The translations under genes were made by a program, and so were the position numbers. A stretch of 64,000 nt of DNA, from positions 51,552,161 to 51,616,160 of the forward strand of contig NC_092522.1 in NCBI RefSeq assembly GCF_037038585.1, written 5' to 3'. This document shows positions 12,901 to 27,900 of the stretch, one piece after another (position 1 is the first letter of the stretch; every line of letters starts with the position of its first letter). The notes under the pieces were generated by a model. It saw nothing but the letters and a program-made list of their open reading frames with translations. It was not told the DNA's origin and searched no databases. This DNA comes from Patagioenas fasciata. Its lineage: Eukaryota; Chordata; Aves; Columbiformes; Columbidae.

Positions 12901-15900
12901 TCAAATTAACTTATACTAGATTTTCCTTACAAGTTGGGACCACAAGCCCTGCATATGTCCCTGAAAAAAACAAAACAAAACCCAATGGAACTTGCTAAAA
13001 ATATTTAATGCCCCATGTCTCTAATATCTATTTCTTTAAAAAAATGATTACCATAAACTTCATCATTTACTCAACATTACCAAAAGTTATTTATGTCGTA
13101 TTCTTGAGTAAAAAATAAGAGCATGCTAAACCAAAAGTCTAATCAAGATTCTTCTTTTAAGAGTTCACTGGTTTGCTGCATGCCTCAAATATTATGTCCT
13201 AAGTGAATATGCACAGGTAGCTTGGAAGACTGTCTAATTTATTTGACATCCTGAGAGATGTGCAGTGAACCCCATATTATTCAGAGAAACTCAAACCAAG
13301 CAAACTGAAACAGAAAGAAATGTGTGTTAGAACAAACTTACATTTATTTGATTACATAGAAAAGCACAAAGGTATAGCCTGATACACCACAAACTAGGGT
13401 ATGAAAGCAAGCAACTAACTGGAAACTGCCATTTACAATAAAAGTTTTCAATGGTACGCATTACGAAAAATTCTTACAATGTTTATCTTTCAAATGAAAC
13501 TTCAGAAGTGAGTCAAAATTATTGCAGATACTTATGCAGCCTTATAAAGGTTTTGTCATGTAACTTAAAATCCATCTGAATCATTAAGTAAATGTCAACT
13601 GCTTAAGTCTTCTTGGAAGACGCTTCACCTGCCACCCAAAGAGAAAACATTTAAGAATCCCAACCAATAGGAAACTGAAGTCACACATGCCACTGTTTTA
13701 AACCTAACAAAAAGTAAAGAATAGGAACATGTGCAAGATGGTCTTCCACAGAACACTGTAAAGTGACCAAAGAGCAGGGACAAGAGCCCCATCAGGGTAA
13801 AGAACAGCAACAAGACTCCAATGTAAAAGAGGACAAGTAGCCATGCCACCTGGTTAACACAGCACTACGGTATTTGTGAGTTTGCAAAAAAGAAAACAGT
13901 GATGAAAGACACATCAGACTAAAGCTAAAGGATATTGTATGTTTCAAGCAAGGAAAGCAAATTCAGAAAATACTTGACTAAAAGCAGATTTTAAAGTTAA
14001 AAATACTCAGCTCTATTAAAAACAGAAGGCTTATCATATTTAAAACCCAAACACTGTAACAACAGAGGCACTGAGAAAGGTCAAGTAGATTTCAGGTAAC
14101 TATGGCAAGCAAAAGAGTAAGGTCTTCTACACTTAAAGGTACAAAAAAGATCTCCTATTAGTCAATGAAGACCACTCACGTATCTCAAATATAAACATAA
14201 GCATAAAACTTTTGCCAGTACAGAACCTTACTGTATCAAGATGATACATTGCTCAGAAAAGACAAAATATTTACCAGAAGTGCTTTCCAGAAAACTAATT
14301 TGAATCAATTTGTTTCACAGCAAAGGTTTGGTTAATCCTTCCCAAGATCAAAGCAACATTCCTCAGATTATTTTCTACATTAAACATCCCCACACAACAT
14401 CAGAGAACAAGGGGAGGTGAGAGAGAAAACTACCACCACAAGAGTGACTTGCAATAGTTTCCCTGGTGAGTGTGTGACCAGCTCAATAAATGCACTAGAA
14501 TGTAAGCACTTCATAATATATCATAATACCCTCTAACTCCACGCTAAATAGACTGATGCAAAGCTATTATCTTCCAAATTCAGTCATTATGACTCTGTTG
14601 TAGCCCACAATTCTCTCAAACCAGCAGAAAAATAAGTGTGTCAAGTCAGCAGCCTATTTAATAAGATCAATGACTGAGAACCATGAATTTCATTTATAGA
14701 ACCCACAATATGAAGATAATTGTCATAATTTAAACTACACATAGAAAATACTTTCCAGCCAAAACTGAGAATCAATTTTTAATACAGTAAGCCATAAAAA
14801 ACCTCCTATGACTTGCAAAACTATTCCTCTCTATAATAGAAACCTATGTAAAATTTTACTGAAGTGAAGTAAAATTAACTTTCACAGTTGGGACCCCATA
14901 GACAGGTTAATAAAGCCAAGGATAAAATGTTCAGAACTTCATTAAGCATATGTCTAGAACTATGACAAAACTGTTTAAACAATAAAAACTAAGATTAGTT
15001 CACTGTTACAAAACTATGAAAGCACTACCACCATACAATTTCCTTATAACTAATAAGAACAACATTAGAGCAACATGTCAATTCCCAGCTAATTATACCA
15101 CTGGAAGCTGTAAGCACAGCAAAAGAAGACACTAAAGTTACTCACAGGTACTATAAAAAACAAATCAGAAGGCAACTTCAAGACCAAAGATATATTCACA
15201 TCATTTAGAGCAGCTAGAATGTGCTGAGAATAGTAAATAATCAAAGCTTCCTTACTGTTGTCCAGTGACACTTTAATCACTGGAGAAGGGGTAGGGAAAG
15301 AGAACACAAGGCGATGAGACAAACATTTTTCCCTTTCTTTCATTATTGTAAAGAGCAATATATCCAAATTTATTAGACAAATAATAGCCAGAAATGTAAT
15401 CAAAGACTGGACTCAAACAAGGATCAAATGTTTCCAAATCTCACTATTCTCTTTCAGAAGATGATATGGACAGAAGTTTGTAACCTTTAACCCCTACTGC
15501 CCATGGGATTTCTTGATAAAGCCATACCTCTAATAAACAGCAATTCCACACAATATATTTATAACTCCTAAAATAATAACATTCTGAAAATAAGTGTAAG
15601 TTTCACTTAAATGTTTAATCTTTTCTGATGTGTAAAGAGGGTAAACTACCACTGAAAGGCATAAACCAACAGTACATAAAATATAGCTTTTATAATTAAG
15701 TTTGAACTCATCACTTTTATCTCTGAACAGATGCCCTTAATTCAGGGGAACTGTTTCGTGCACAAAGAGCACAAATTTAAGTATCCACTGGATTAACTAT
15801 TCGTTTATTCATCTGCAAACCACAAGCATGTTTAGTGGTATAAAACCACAGTGCCAAATCCAGAAATATGTTACTTTCATTATTCATGTTTATCTATGTA

Positions 15901-18900
15901 TCAAGTAATAATTTAGTAAGACTGGAAGATTTAGGTTTTAAAAACAAAAATCCTGACAAATGACTTCAGAATTCCTGAGTGTGTTAGATTAAAAAAAAAA
16001 GTCACAGAACTATCAGAGTCTTCCTATCTAGCTTTATAGCTACCACAAGGAGCAAAAACCAAATATGAAGCATGAGAATATTGTTACTTGTTAACTTCAC
16101 TTACACGAGCAATACAATAATCCTTGGGATTTTCCTTCTCCAGACCATATTTTTCCAGTGCTTCAATAACTGCAAAGTCTGCAGTATCCGTAGTGGACAG
16201 CAGGATTGTCTTGTATGGTATATTTGGTTTTAAACTGTCTGCATAAATTCTCAGCGTCCCACCTTGGAAACAAAATTTAATTAATAATACTATCAGAAAA
16301 TAAAAGACACAGACATGCAGCCATTTATTCTATTTGTAACAGAATATTGGAACAAACCCCTTCAGAAATCATTTAGCCAATCCACTAATGCAAGAAAAAT
16401 TACATAATATTCCCAAAATAAATTTGTCTTTGTCATTGGTAAAAACCTCCTGTGATGCTTTCCTAATTTCTCTTTTCCAAAGTGCTTCATCATTCCTAAT
16501 ACTACCTGAAGTTAAAAGGAAACAGTGACAATGACTGGATGAAGAATTGAGCTTTCCCATCTTGACAGCAAGTTTGTGCTGACCTTCAGGAATCTCCCCT
16601 CTGTTTAAAAAGCCGATTTAAGATTTCCCTCACAGGCCTCTTAACTCCTCCTTCACTGCTCTTCCATGGACAGAATACATCATTTGAGGTTTTGTCAATA
16701 CTAACATTGCTTCATCCATTCATTTAACATTGATGTTTATACAACCACCATGATCTTTATCCCCAAGAATGTGAAATACTTGACCACTGATATTCACAAG
16801 ATCTACCAGAACCCTTTGTGCAGACCTGAACAATCATTCCTTGCCATCTTGTATTTGTGTTACTGATTGTATTTTTATATTCAGGTCACTCCACTTATTC
16901 TTAGTAAAATAAAAGACATTTATATCAGAAGACTTTTTTCACTTTGTCCATTTAGTAAATCTAATTCTGTCCTACCTTCTTTCCCGGTTCAGCACTGTTA
17001 GCAAGATCAATGAGCATATTCTCTCCCATTGATTTTCCCATCACTAAAAGCTTTGACTTGCACTAATCACAAAACACACTCCTATGGAATCTTATCTCTA
17101 CAAAGCCTTCATTCAGTTACACCATAAATAAATTAGTCATGAAGTACAAAAATGTGGAAGAAAGCAGATGTTAAGTTAAATTTACAGGGGTCGCTGGACT
17201 TAAGAAGTTTACCGTTTACAACTTAATCAGAATAAATCTCAGTACCTGAATCTGGTCTGCCATCAGAACTGCGAAATTCCTGCATTCTCTTCTCTAGTTT
17301 TTGCTGTCGCCGGCGTTTCATAACCACCTCGGGATTGGATATTGTGCGAGTGAAGCTGGTCTCAGGCATATCTTTGTAAACCTCAGCTGCAAGGCGAGAA
17401 TTCTCACTGCCAGATTAGTTTAAATAAAGAGGAAAAAAAACCCTGTCATTAATGGCTTAAAATACATATATCCTCACAACTTCATAAAGGATAAAAGGCA
17501 AGTAGAATTGATTAAGTTATTGTAAGATGGGTTCTAAAAGAACTTCACTTTTCCTGGGATTAACAGCATTTCTATACCTATGCTGACCTGAAACAGACAA
17601 CAAAATTAAGTATTGATGGTTGCTAGTTTTCAAAGGAAAAAGATGCCTTTTACCTCTTAGAAAAAAAGAGGCATTGAAGGAACTTTACATTACGTTCCTA
17701 ACTTTATTTTGACTTATAAATACTGCAAATCATGTGGAAGGAGAGTTCACATGTGCTTGCAGCTGGTGTTTTTTCTTTTGCTAAATCTAAAAAAATATGG
17801 CCAAACTAAGGAATGGCACAGAATACTGGAAAGATCATGCTGACATCTGAAGAACATTGCAAACATAACCATGAAGAGCAGTACTATGCATACAAGTAAC
17901 AATCATGAACTCAAAAAAAGAAAACAAAAAGTTTTTTTAAAAAGTTAAAAAAAACAAAAAAAACCAACAAAAAAAATCAAGCTGAGGAGCTAAATCCTCT
18001 ATGATCTGTCAACCAGACAACTAATTTCCCCCATCTGACAATCTTACTTTTGAAAGAAACAACTTATTTGGCAGAGAGGGGGAATCCTTTAAAGATGTAG
18101 GCTATATGAACTGATCAAAGTTTAAAACACTTACATATCATCCCCATGAAGAAGTCTATCCTCTTTATCTGATGCTTGTCGCAGTGCCTCTTTTTCACGC
18201 CTCTTTTTTTCTTTTTTTTCTTTTTTTGAGAGAGTTCGTTTGAAATTCTGAATTACTCCCTCTTTTTCTTGTTTTTCAGGGCCATTACTCTGAGCCTTCT
18301 GAAACAAACAAGTTTAAAATAACTTTCATTATTTTTAGTCCAACGAAAAGTTAGTATTAACTTTCCACATAAATGTGACTAAGACATAGTATCGCTAACA
18401 AAAAAGCAATGCTCCAAGTATCAATACTGCATTACACGGGGATGGGACTAACACTCTCCAGAATAACATGGAAGGAAAAAATAATTTTATATTCCAAAGC
18501 AGGTATGAACTGATTAAGCACACTGTACTCAACAAAGGAAAGAAACAGCAGAATTTTGAGTAATGCCTACTATCTATGCGGCCTCGAAGATTAACTGAAG
18601 GTTGCAAAACAAATTTCTGCCTCACAGTAAAAACAACACTGAACTTAATCTGTTTTCAAGACAGCTGTGTTGAAGCATCAGGTAAGAATAAACTGCAGAA
18701 GGAAAATATTATAGAGGACAGCTCCCCTATGGTGTATTTTTCCAAGCTGTCCTTCCAGTGCTCTCCAATTCCAGCTCATTGCATACACAAGATACCAGTA
18801 ATGCCAGGCTCATTTGCCCTCTGTAGAGAAAATAATAAAAGATGAGAGAAAGAAAATGCAAGGCTTTTTATTTCTATCACGAAGTAAAGAACATAGAGAA

Positions 18901-21900
18901 GGAAGATTGAAGATTACTTGATTCAATGAATTGGAATAGCAAGTCATAGTGCAAGACATCATTAAGAAAGACATGGACCTATTGGAGGGGGTCCAGAGGA
19001 GGCCACTAAAGTGATCAAAGGGCTGGAACAGCTCTGCTATGAGGACAGGCTGAAAGAGTTGGGGTTGTTCAGCCTGGAGAAGAGAAGGATCTGGGGAGAT
19101 CCAATTGCTGCCTTTCAGTACTTAAAGGGGGACTATAAGAAAGACGGGGACAGACTTTTTAGCAGGGCCTGTTGCGACAGGGTAAGAGGTGATGGTTTTA
19201 AACTAAAGGAGGGGAGATTCAGGCTAGACATGTGGAAGACATTTTTTTGCTATGAGGGTGGTAAAACACTGGAACAGGTTTCCCACAGAGGTGGTAGATG
19301 CCCCATCCCTGGAGACATTCAAGGCCAAGCTGGACAGGGCTCTGAGCAACCTGATCTAGTTGAATATGTTGCTGCTCATTGCAGGAGGGCTGGACCCTTC
19401 CAACCCAAGCTATTCTATGATTCCATAATTAATTTTCTCTCCCCACCTCTAACATGAATGTATCCTGTAGCCAAACATGTAGCGTAAGAATAGCTCATGT
19501 ACCTATAACCAAAGCATATTTAAAATTAACCAGCTCTAATTCCAAGAGCAACAGAAATTTAGTGCTCAGTCCAAGATGAAAAACTAGTCTGAAAATTGTC
19601 CACACTGAACAGCATGTCTTCCATAGTTATAAGCATCCACATTAGATATAATATATACAACTATATGACTTCAGGAGACAAAGTCTCATCTAATGTTTAA
19701 ACGATGATTAATAATAATACTAACAATAATAATAAGCTTTTATTTTGTATGGCTGATGTTCACCATGTCCCTCAGTTTGCATTTGGAAGATAAAAAACAT
19801 CTCTCCAAAAGGCAACAGTGTTCCATCAGTTTTGTTAAGGAACAGAATGTTACCTAGAGAGGTAAAAAGTTTTAGTTATTTAACTCCCTCTGGCATCCCC
19901 TTTTAAAGGCTCTGCAAGAGGCAGGATTACCTCCTAGGTGTTTGGCATCCTATGCTATTTGAGGAAATTTTTAATTCACCATATTAGAACAAAGCAAGTT
20001 TTAAGTTCCCCAGGCACTACATGTTCCAATACTAGACAGCTACATGCATCAAAGCATCACAAGCCATCAAAAGATCACAGAAATGCTGCATTGCGAGGAC
20101 GCCTTTTAAGTATTTTAAAAGACTTGCTCCAGATATTAAAGGTCAGCAGCAGCAGTTGTTTTCAGGAATCAGAAGACTAGAAGTTATTACTATTAAAAAT
20201 TGCCATTCAAGCAAGTCTCACACACATCAAAACTGTTGTTAACACTATCATGCTCCTTCTTAAAGACTCACCTTTGGAGGAAGCGTATCATTTTCATTCT
20301 TGAGAACAAATCTTCCCTCTCGATCATCTTTGTTCCAGTTTAATTGTACAACAAGAGGCTTCTCATCTACATCTAATCTTCTTTCTTCTTCAAAAAATGA
20401 AAAGCAGTAACAGTTACTTGGCACCTCAAGAGCAAAGATATTTAGAAACAAGTCATGTTCTTAAAAAAAAAATAAAGCAAAACAAAAAACCCACCACAAA
20501 TAAAAGGTTTGCTGAACAGTATGCATCAGTTGATGTTTCCTTCTTAAGTACAGAGACAGAAAGCCTGGGGAGGTAGAAATGTATGCCCTCTTTAGAGGAA
20601 CCTGCCTAAGTGTATTCCCTCTATCTACACAAGCTAAAAGTCCACATACAGTAACCTTGCATATCTCCTTTGTTAGAACCGGAGTCTGGGAACACAAGAT
20701 TATCACTCAGACAGAAGTTATAACTACAGCTAAAATGCTTGGAACTTCTTCATGAGTCTTTCAAATACTCATCTTCCTTATTGTAAATTTAACTAGTCTG
20801 GCTGTGGCCCAAGAACTGCTATTTTGGAAAGGCTGCACAAAAATAAATCAGATTATCAAATAAGAAATTAAATCCATTATGCACATCTACTAGACAAAAT
20901 TTCATTTAGTATATCTACTTTAAGTATATGAAAAAGTCTGAAAGTGGATCAAAAAATAAACAAGTTTTGCCATTTAGTCACACTTCTAGAAGTCAGAGAT
21001 AGTACACATGCGTAGCAAGACAATGATGTCTTTGCAGTTACATTTTATTTAATGAGAAATACTCATATTGAATGAGGTGCCTCTCTTAAGAGCCACGTTT
21101 TAAACATCAGGATCTTGCTCTGAAAAAAAAAGTCTCATTTTGATTACAGGTACAACGATAAGAGATTTAAAAAAAAAAAAACCTGAAGCAGAAAAACCAC
21201 ACACTATTCATTGCTTAAATCAGTGATGACACATGCACTTTTCTCTAATTCCTTATAATTCACATCAAGTCATCATTCATAGGCCATGAAAAGTGACACA
21301 CATCCCAGTAAATTTCCATTCTCTCTCTCAAATTAAATTATTTTCAGTCTTTCAAAAGTAGAATTTAAGGTAGGTAAACCACTTATGTAAGCTTCCGAAG
21401 CATAGAAATAGAGTAAGTATGACAAAAAGCTAGTTTATCCTATTTCTGTATCCACCATCACCACACACACTACTGCCTTCCAACCTGAAGCCTTCTTCTG
21501 GGGTGGGGAGACACAAATGCTAGCAGCACCAAAAGGATATTTAGATATTCTAAGTTCTTCCCAGGTGATATGAAAGGACCTGTTTAAGAAACACAGTTGA
21601 TTCACACAATACTGTGTTGAACTTGCCTCACTTTATCAGTAAAGGAACATGCATTATAAGGCTACCTATCAAAGGCTCACATCTCAAAGAACAACTAAGG
21701 ATGTACTCTTAAGTGCTCCAACACTCCTATTTGCCCATGATAAATTTAGCCTTTACCTTATGAGTCCTAAAATAGCAGCTCTCTCACAAACGTCAACAAA
21801 TTAACAGGATGTCAAGTATAGCATTTAAAAGATCATCATCAAAACTTACATAAAATGCAGGCTTGATATGTGTGCTTATATTCTAAAATACCACTCTCCC

Positions 21901-24900
21901 ACATAACAATTAGCAGCAACGTACTTATGAACGAAAACCCCAAGCCTTATGTGGTCCGGAAGCTAGAGGCAAACCTAAAGATATTTTGGCTGGGGGTGGA
22001 TAGGAAGGTGGTGTGGATTCAGGAAAGACTTTGTGAATAAATACCAACCTCCACTAACGTGCACCTCATAAAGTGAGTATTTAGGGGATGACAACATTCG
22101 CATGTCTGGTCGAAACTTCTCTGCAAGAGTTTCTATCACATCTTGAGTTGTAGCAGTACTAGAGACTCTGATACATTTTGTTGCAAAATTTCCAGCTGCT
22201 TTGTCTTGAAAGTAGAATCTCATCACTCCATGAAACTCCAGGTCCTGTAAAGAAATAAGAATATAAATCTGACTGCTGGCTAACAGTTATAAGGTTCAAG
22301 AGTTATTTTATTAGTTATTATTTACTATTTACAAATATATTATGAAAATATAAGACATTCAAATATTGCATGAGTTTTCAAAATCTGGAGGACAGTAGAA
22401 TTTACTCAGTAGGACACCATAAACTTGAAAAAATAGTATTTAGTAAAAATAAATTAAGTACCCTATATTACTGGAAATATTTAAAACTCCATTCTGCAAA
22501 TACTCAAATGTACAGCTATTGTCAGGTTTACTTGAAGCAGAATTAATGAGAACTTAAAAAAAAAAAAAAAATACAGAAGTGCATCTTGTGGCTGGTCTCA
22601 ATGTATTTTATTACCCACAGCAGGGCCTTGTATCCCACGTCTGTAAGAGTACAGGCTAAATATGCTTGAGGAACAGCAATATGTCTCAAAGGGAACCACT
22701 TTCCATCACAGCAGCCCTAAGCATCATCTTTTTTGTCCTCGTTCTCCCGCTTCACGTTCTCCTCTCTCTTGTTGGCACGCATCTGCCCCAGAAACAGCCT
22801 CTTCAGGAAGGTAAAACATTGTTTTGTTTTAGATTTCCAGAAAGGTGAGTCTTTGATACAGCTCCCTCAACACTCAGGGAGGCAGGAAAAGCTCCAGTAC
22901 CAACACAAGGTGAAAGGGAGGGAAGAAAGGGACTGCAACTGTTAACCAAGTAGCTGCGTCACAGCTGCAACACTGATCTGTCCAAACTGCTGTAAATCCA
23001 CATCAAATATTTTCCTCATCCAGCAGAGCCCTGTTCTCCACTCCAGCCTCCCAAACTGCAGGAGGATACTGGCTGCTGATGAAACTCCATTACTATTCTG
23101 AATACCAACTCCAAACTCAAATTTGAGTTCCCCAGCGGCCTCTACCAGTCTGTTTCTTGTCCCTTGCAAAAATTTCTGCAGTCATTGGGCCCTGCATGCA
23201 GGGGGAAATCAAGGAGATTCCAGTGCTCTAGTTGACATTGCCAAGTCTACTCTACAGTTTAATAATCATTACTCCTGTCTCCACTTTCCACAGGTTTTGA
23301 AATAGACATGTCTTCCAGTGTCGAGTGTCATGGTAGATTTCATGTTAAGCACAAGCCTTTCCAGTACTACATCTGATCAGACAGAACACATCACAGCATT
23401 TCTTTAAGCAACAAAGAACCTGAGATATTTATTGAAGCTGCCTTACCATTCAGAAGACCTCCACAGAAAGAAAAAAGGTAACAAAAAGGTGTGACAACCT
23501 ACACTAAGACAAACACCTCAGTCACACAAATACCCACAGAAGCAAGCACTGTTCTTTCCCAAGGGTGCTCCCAAGCCTGCAGCAATACAGCAGTGAAATG
23601 CAGATGCACCACAGACCTAGACAACGGCCAATTTTGTTTTATTCTCTGTTGTTATCCTATCAGCTTATACAATTGATATTTTTGAGCCTATGCTGGTCTT
23701 CCCACAAAACTATCTGTTGTAATCCCAAACTACTGTTCCCTCCTGCAAGGAGTTAGTTTCCATACACCTCAGTTTACAGATTCCACTTCAGCTTAACTGC
23801 CACCTCCTTACTCCAGACTTACCCACAATCATTCAAAGGTGGCTCTCAAGTCTTCTACTCTGAATATTTTCGTAACTGCTACTAGTCACTTCTGAAAAGC
23901 ATACTATTCGCTTCATTTCTTGTCTCTTATCTAATTATTAACTAATCATCCATACGAGGACTTACCCCTCTCATACGGAAGGCTACTGAATGACTTGTGG
24001 AAAGCCCACCTCCCATAGCAAATTGGAACTTCCTTACATGTATTCTTGCCAGCTCCTTCAGTGAGCTCCTACAAGCATAACTTCTTTTCATGAAGCTCTG
24101 TTGACCTTTCCATAATCTATTATAATTACGACACATCCATGAGTTCTGTACAGTACTGCAGTTTCTTATCAGCATAGACAACATCATGAGCAAAAGCCCT
24201 TTTAATACTGGCCTCACGCTGCATTTATATCCAGTGACCTGAAGATGTCTAGCTAAAGGAGTCATTACGTACCACTTAGTAAAATCACTTAATCCCTCAC
24301 TTTCTATAGTTATTAGATGAACATTGTCTGGTTCTAGCAACTTGCTTTCATGTCGTCCATTTCTTCTCTAAAATTTTAACAAACGTTGATTTGAGAGCAT
24401 TCCTCTGATGAGTTACCCATTAAAAGTTCTTGGCAGGGCAACCTTTCCAAGATTTTCAACACTGAACACAGATGCAAAGCAAAGTTTTTTTGCTATCGCC
24501 TTATCTTCTGAAAGTTTCTGTTATGAAGTGATCATCCTGTGGCCCCACAGCTGGCGGTAGGTTTGCTACTACTGATGAACTGAAAGGCAGTTATTATTAA
24601 AGACTTCTCAGAATTTATTACTCAAATTCTGTTATCTTATGCTTTTATATTCTACTTGACAGATTTCATATCCTTACAATTTTCCTTATTTGGATACTAC
24701 TTCGGCTTTCTGATAACATGTACAGCCATGCCAGCTTCCTTTCACACCTCCCTTGATAGCTGGCATGCTTTGGTCGGTACCTCCAGCACGGCATCTTTAA
24801 TTCTCTGCAGGTTGGCAGTACTCTGATACTAGTTGCCTCTTTTAGCTTTAAGAAGCCTTCCTAGTGTGACTGTGCTCTGTTTCCAGTCGGGTTGGAAAAT

Positions 24901-27900
24901 TCTGTAGGTCTTGCAAGAAAAATGAGTCTAAGCATGTTACAATGTCTCGTACAGAGAGCTTTCTTGCAGATAACATTTTAAGCCACATCTCACACACTCT
25001 TTTGGACCAATTTAAATGGTTGCATCTTCTTTAAACACTCCTTAACCATGATGCTTCACAAAACAGGCATGGCTATTTTTATAACCAACTTAAGGTTTTC
25101 ATCCACTTGTTTGATGGCTGCAAAAGATGATGACACATGAGCTTTCTGCAGAAGTGTCATGAAACATAATCATATCCCATGTATAACATTTATTTCCCTT
25201 TACACAAGGTTTTCCCCACCACCACCTCAAGGTACTGCTGAAACAAGAATTGAGAGAGAAAATGAGCATCCTGCAAATCTTTTTTTTCAAGCTTTACATA
25301 CTATATGAGTTCCTACACATACATAAGGTTCCAGTTGACTTTTTCTTGTTAAGGAGAGATTGTTTCAATGAGGACACTATCCACTGTCCATTAGCCATGT
25401 TTTTAATCCTATAGATGTTTTTCGTTTTACATTCTCTTCAAAACCACAGCAGATATTCAAGAGGGAATGCAACACCAATCCATTCAGAGAAGACTGAGAG
25501 AAGAATTTAAGAAGCTCTCTAAACTACCATGGTTAAGGTTTTATTGATAAAACTTATTTCTACTCCCAGACACTAACAAAGCAGAGAAATGTCAAAACCG
25601 CATTCTAAGTACTCAAGATACAACATTAGTACAAAGCAAGTGTTGTTTCCCTTTTGTAAAAGAAGTAACATTTTCCTCTGAAGAATGGTCACTTGAATTT
25701 TGTTTCATTGCTTTGACAATCTGGGTGTGAAAACAACTGAATGTGTCAACCACTGGCTGTCCATTTCACCACATCCTCTCCCAGGGGGCTTCTCAAGGTG
25801 TGTCCCCCAGTCCATACCCCCCTCAATTTTACAAAGTCTTTCATTAAAAAAAAAAAAAAATTACACTTCACAACTGCATCACAAGATTCTACCACTTCCA
25901 AATACAAAGCTCTAGTTAGTTTATTGTTTCATTTCCACTAAGTTCCAAACTCTTCCTTTGGGCATTGCTAGAGTATTACAGCATTTATATAAGTGTTCAG
26001 TGATATGAAAGTAATTGGTTTCACATATCAAAAAATTAGGAAAGTAGGAGACTACCAAAAAAAAAAAAGTCAACACCAACCCTCTAAGTCTTTATTATTA
26101 TTTTTATATATCACATGTATATGTGTGTGTGTATATATATATCTCTTCAGGTCAAGACATATTTAACTTTCTGGCCAGGTGCTTAGTAGACCAATAACAA
26201 ACACACACAGAGACCAATGCCACCACTCACACTAAGACAACAAGGTAGGCACCACACTTGAATTTGCATCTTCACTCACTCTGCATTAAAGCATTTCTTT
26301 TTCAGAGGTACATTTCATCCTCAAACTCACTCAATTCTGAATTTTTTGCCAGGACTGCCAGGTAGGTTCACTGCAGTTTATAACACAGACTTGTGTCAAG
26401 AGAGGAGGTTAGAAAATAAAAATCACTTGTTCTAAACCAAATAAATATACAAATACCTGTTACTGCCTAACATATACTTGTAAGTGGAGAACTCCCCCCA
26501 AAATATTTTATCTTTAGAGAAATATGATTTTAAGAGATTTGTAAAAGTGACATTTATAAATTATCAAAAAGAACTCAAAAATGTTTTCTGGATTTCAAAA
26601 GTGACTAATCACACAATTGTATGAACACTCCATTAAGTTCCTCTTGGGAGTTTGCAGGCATCATAAGCAATTTTAGCTTTCTCATCTAACCACATATTAG
26701 ATTTTTTAATGTATCTGCTGTGCAAGTCCATGGGTCCTTATGTAGGAGTATACAGAACAGTCTTTGGCTACACAAGTACAGCCAATTTTCTAAAATTTTA
26801 ATTCTGATCACCTAGACTACAAAATATATTTTAAAGAGGACCGAGCAAAAGTCAGCTCTTTTTAAGCCCTTCAAATCATAAATGCCATTTTCCTTAAATA
26901 TGAAGCCTAATTATTCTTTTTTTTATCATTATCAGAAGAACTTAAAGCAGTTTCAACAAGTATATCCTATTCAAAAGGAGATTCCGACTTACAGAATAAA
27001 AAATTCACATTTAACCATTGTTTCTTGGATTTTATAAAGAAAAGTAAGTTGTACCACTTCTTCATTAGGTACACACACACACAAAAAAAAAAAAAAGATA
27101 AAAGTTCTTCAACTACTTAGTTATGACTTTTTGCATAAAGTTAATGACAAGCAGTAATTACCTCAAAATAAACAGGTTAAAAGCTCCAGAAGTGTGTCTT
27201 TAGAAAAAGAAAATAAAACCACACGTAAGTATCAGAAGGGCACACTTGAAACAACACTTTCACCCCTCCTCAATGGCCTCAGACCACCATCAACTGAAAA
27301 ATAGCACAAAAGCAGGCAGCAAACAAACTAATATGTAAGTCACACAGATCACTTAAGTCACATCTAAAACTGAGAATGCGACACACAAGTTTTCGAATAA
27401 ACCATCAATTTCCCATGAAGCTTCAGCCAAGTGATTCCTGTTTCTCAAAATGGTTCGTTTGATCTTTAAATCTATAATAGCTCCCAGTTACTTACTATCA
27501 AGTAGGTATTTCTGCTTTAAAGCACTGGTCAGTAACAATCAAGATCATCAGTCATTCAAAGATAGGTTACACAGAACTGCAAGTAAGTAAAAAAGACAGA
27601 CAAGAGTATCTGAAGCTTCTGTCTCTGATTATGGAAGCTGGTTACACAGACACACACATGAAAAGTGCTACCAGATATGAATGACAGAGGTATTTAGTAC
27701 TTTGGTTATTTGAAAATCCCTCAGAAAACCAGTTCTTTCTTCAACCAACCCATTCTTTCTACACAAGAACAACATAGTCAAAAATAAATACAAAATACAA
27801 GAAGAAATAGGTTAAAAAACTTTGTGGTAAGTGAGGTTTGGAAAAAGCCCATAATGTGACACAGTGGGGTTTGTTGAAGAGAATCTTGGACTTCCTGAAG

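Noticed and set aside
13625..13849. Hydrophobic 74-codon minus-strand frame resembling a small membrane protein
   Set aside because: It lies inside intron 6 with no splice or family support. T-rich sequence read on this strand naturally gives Leu, Phe and Val.
19011..19457. 148-codon + strand frame
   Set aside because: It lies within the CR1 fragment in intron 3. This part is the non-coding or distal 3' region of a truncated element, not a gene.
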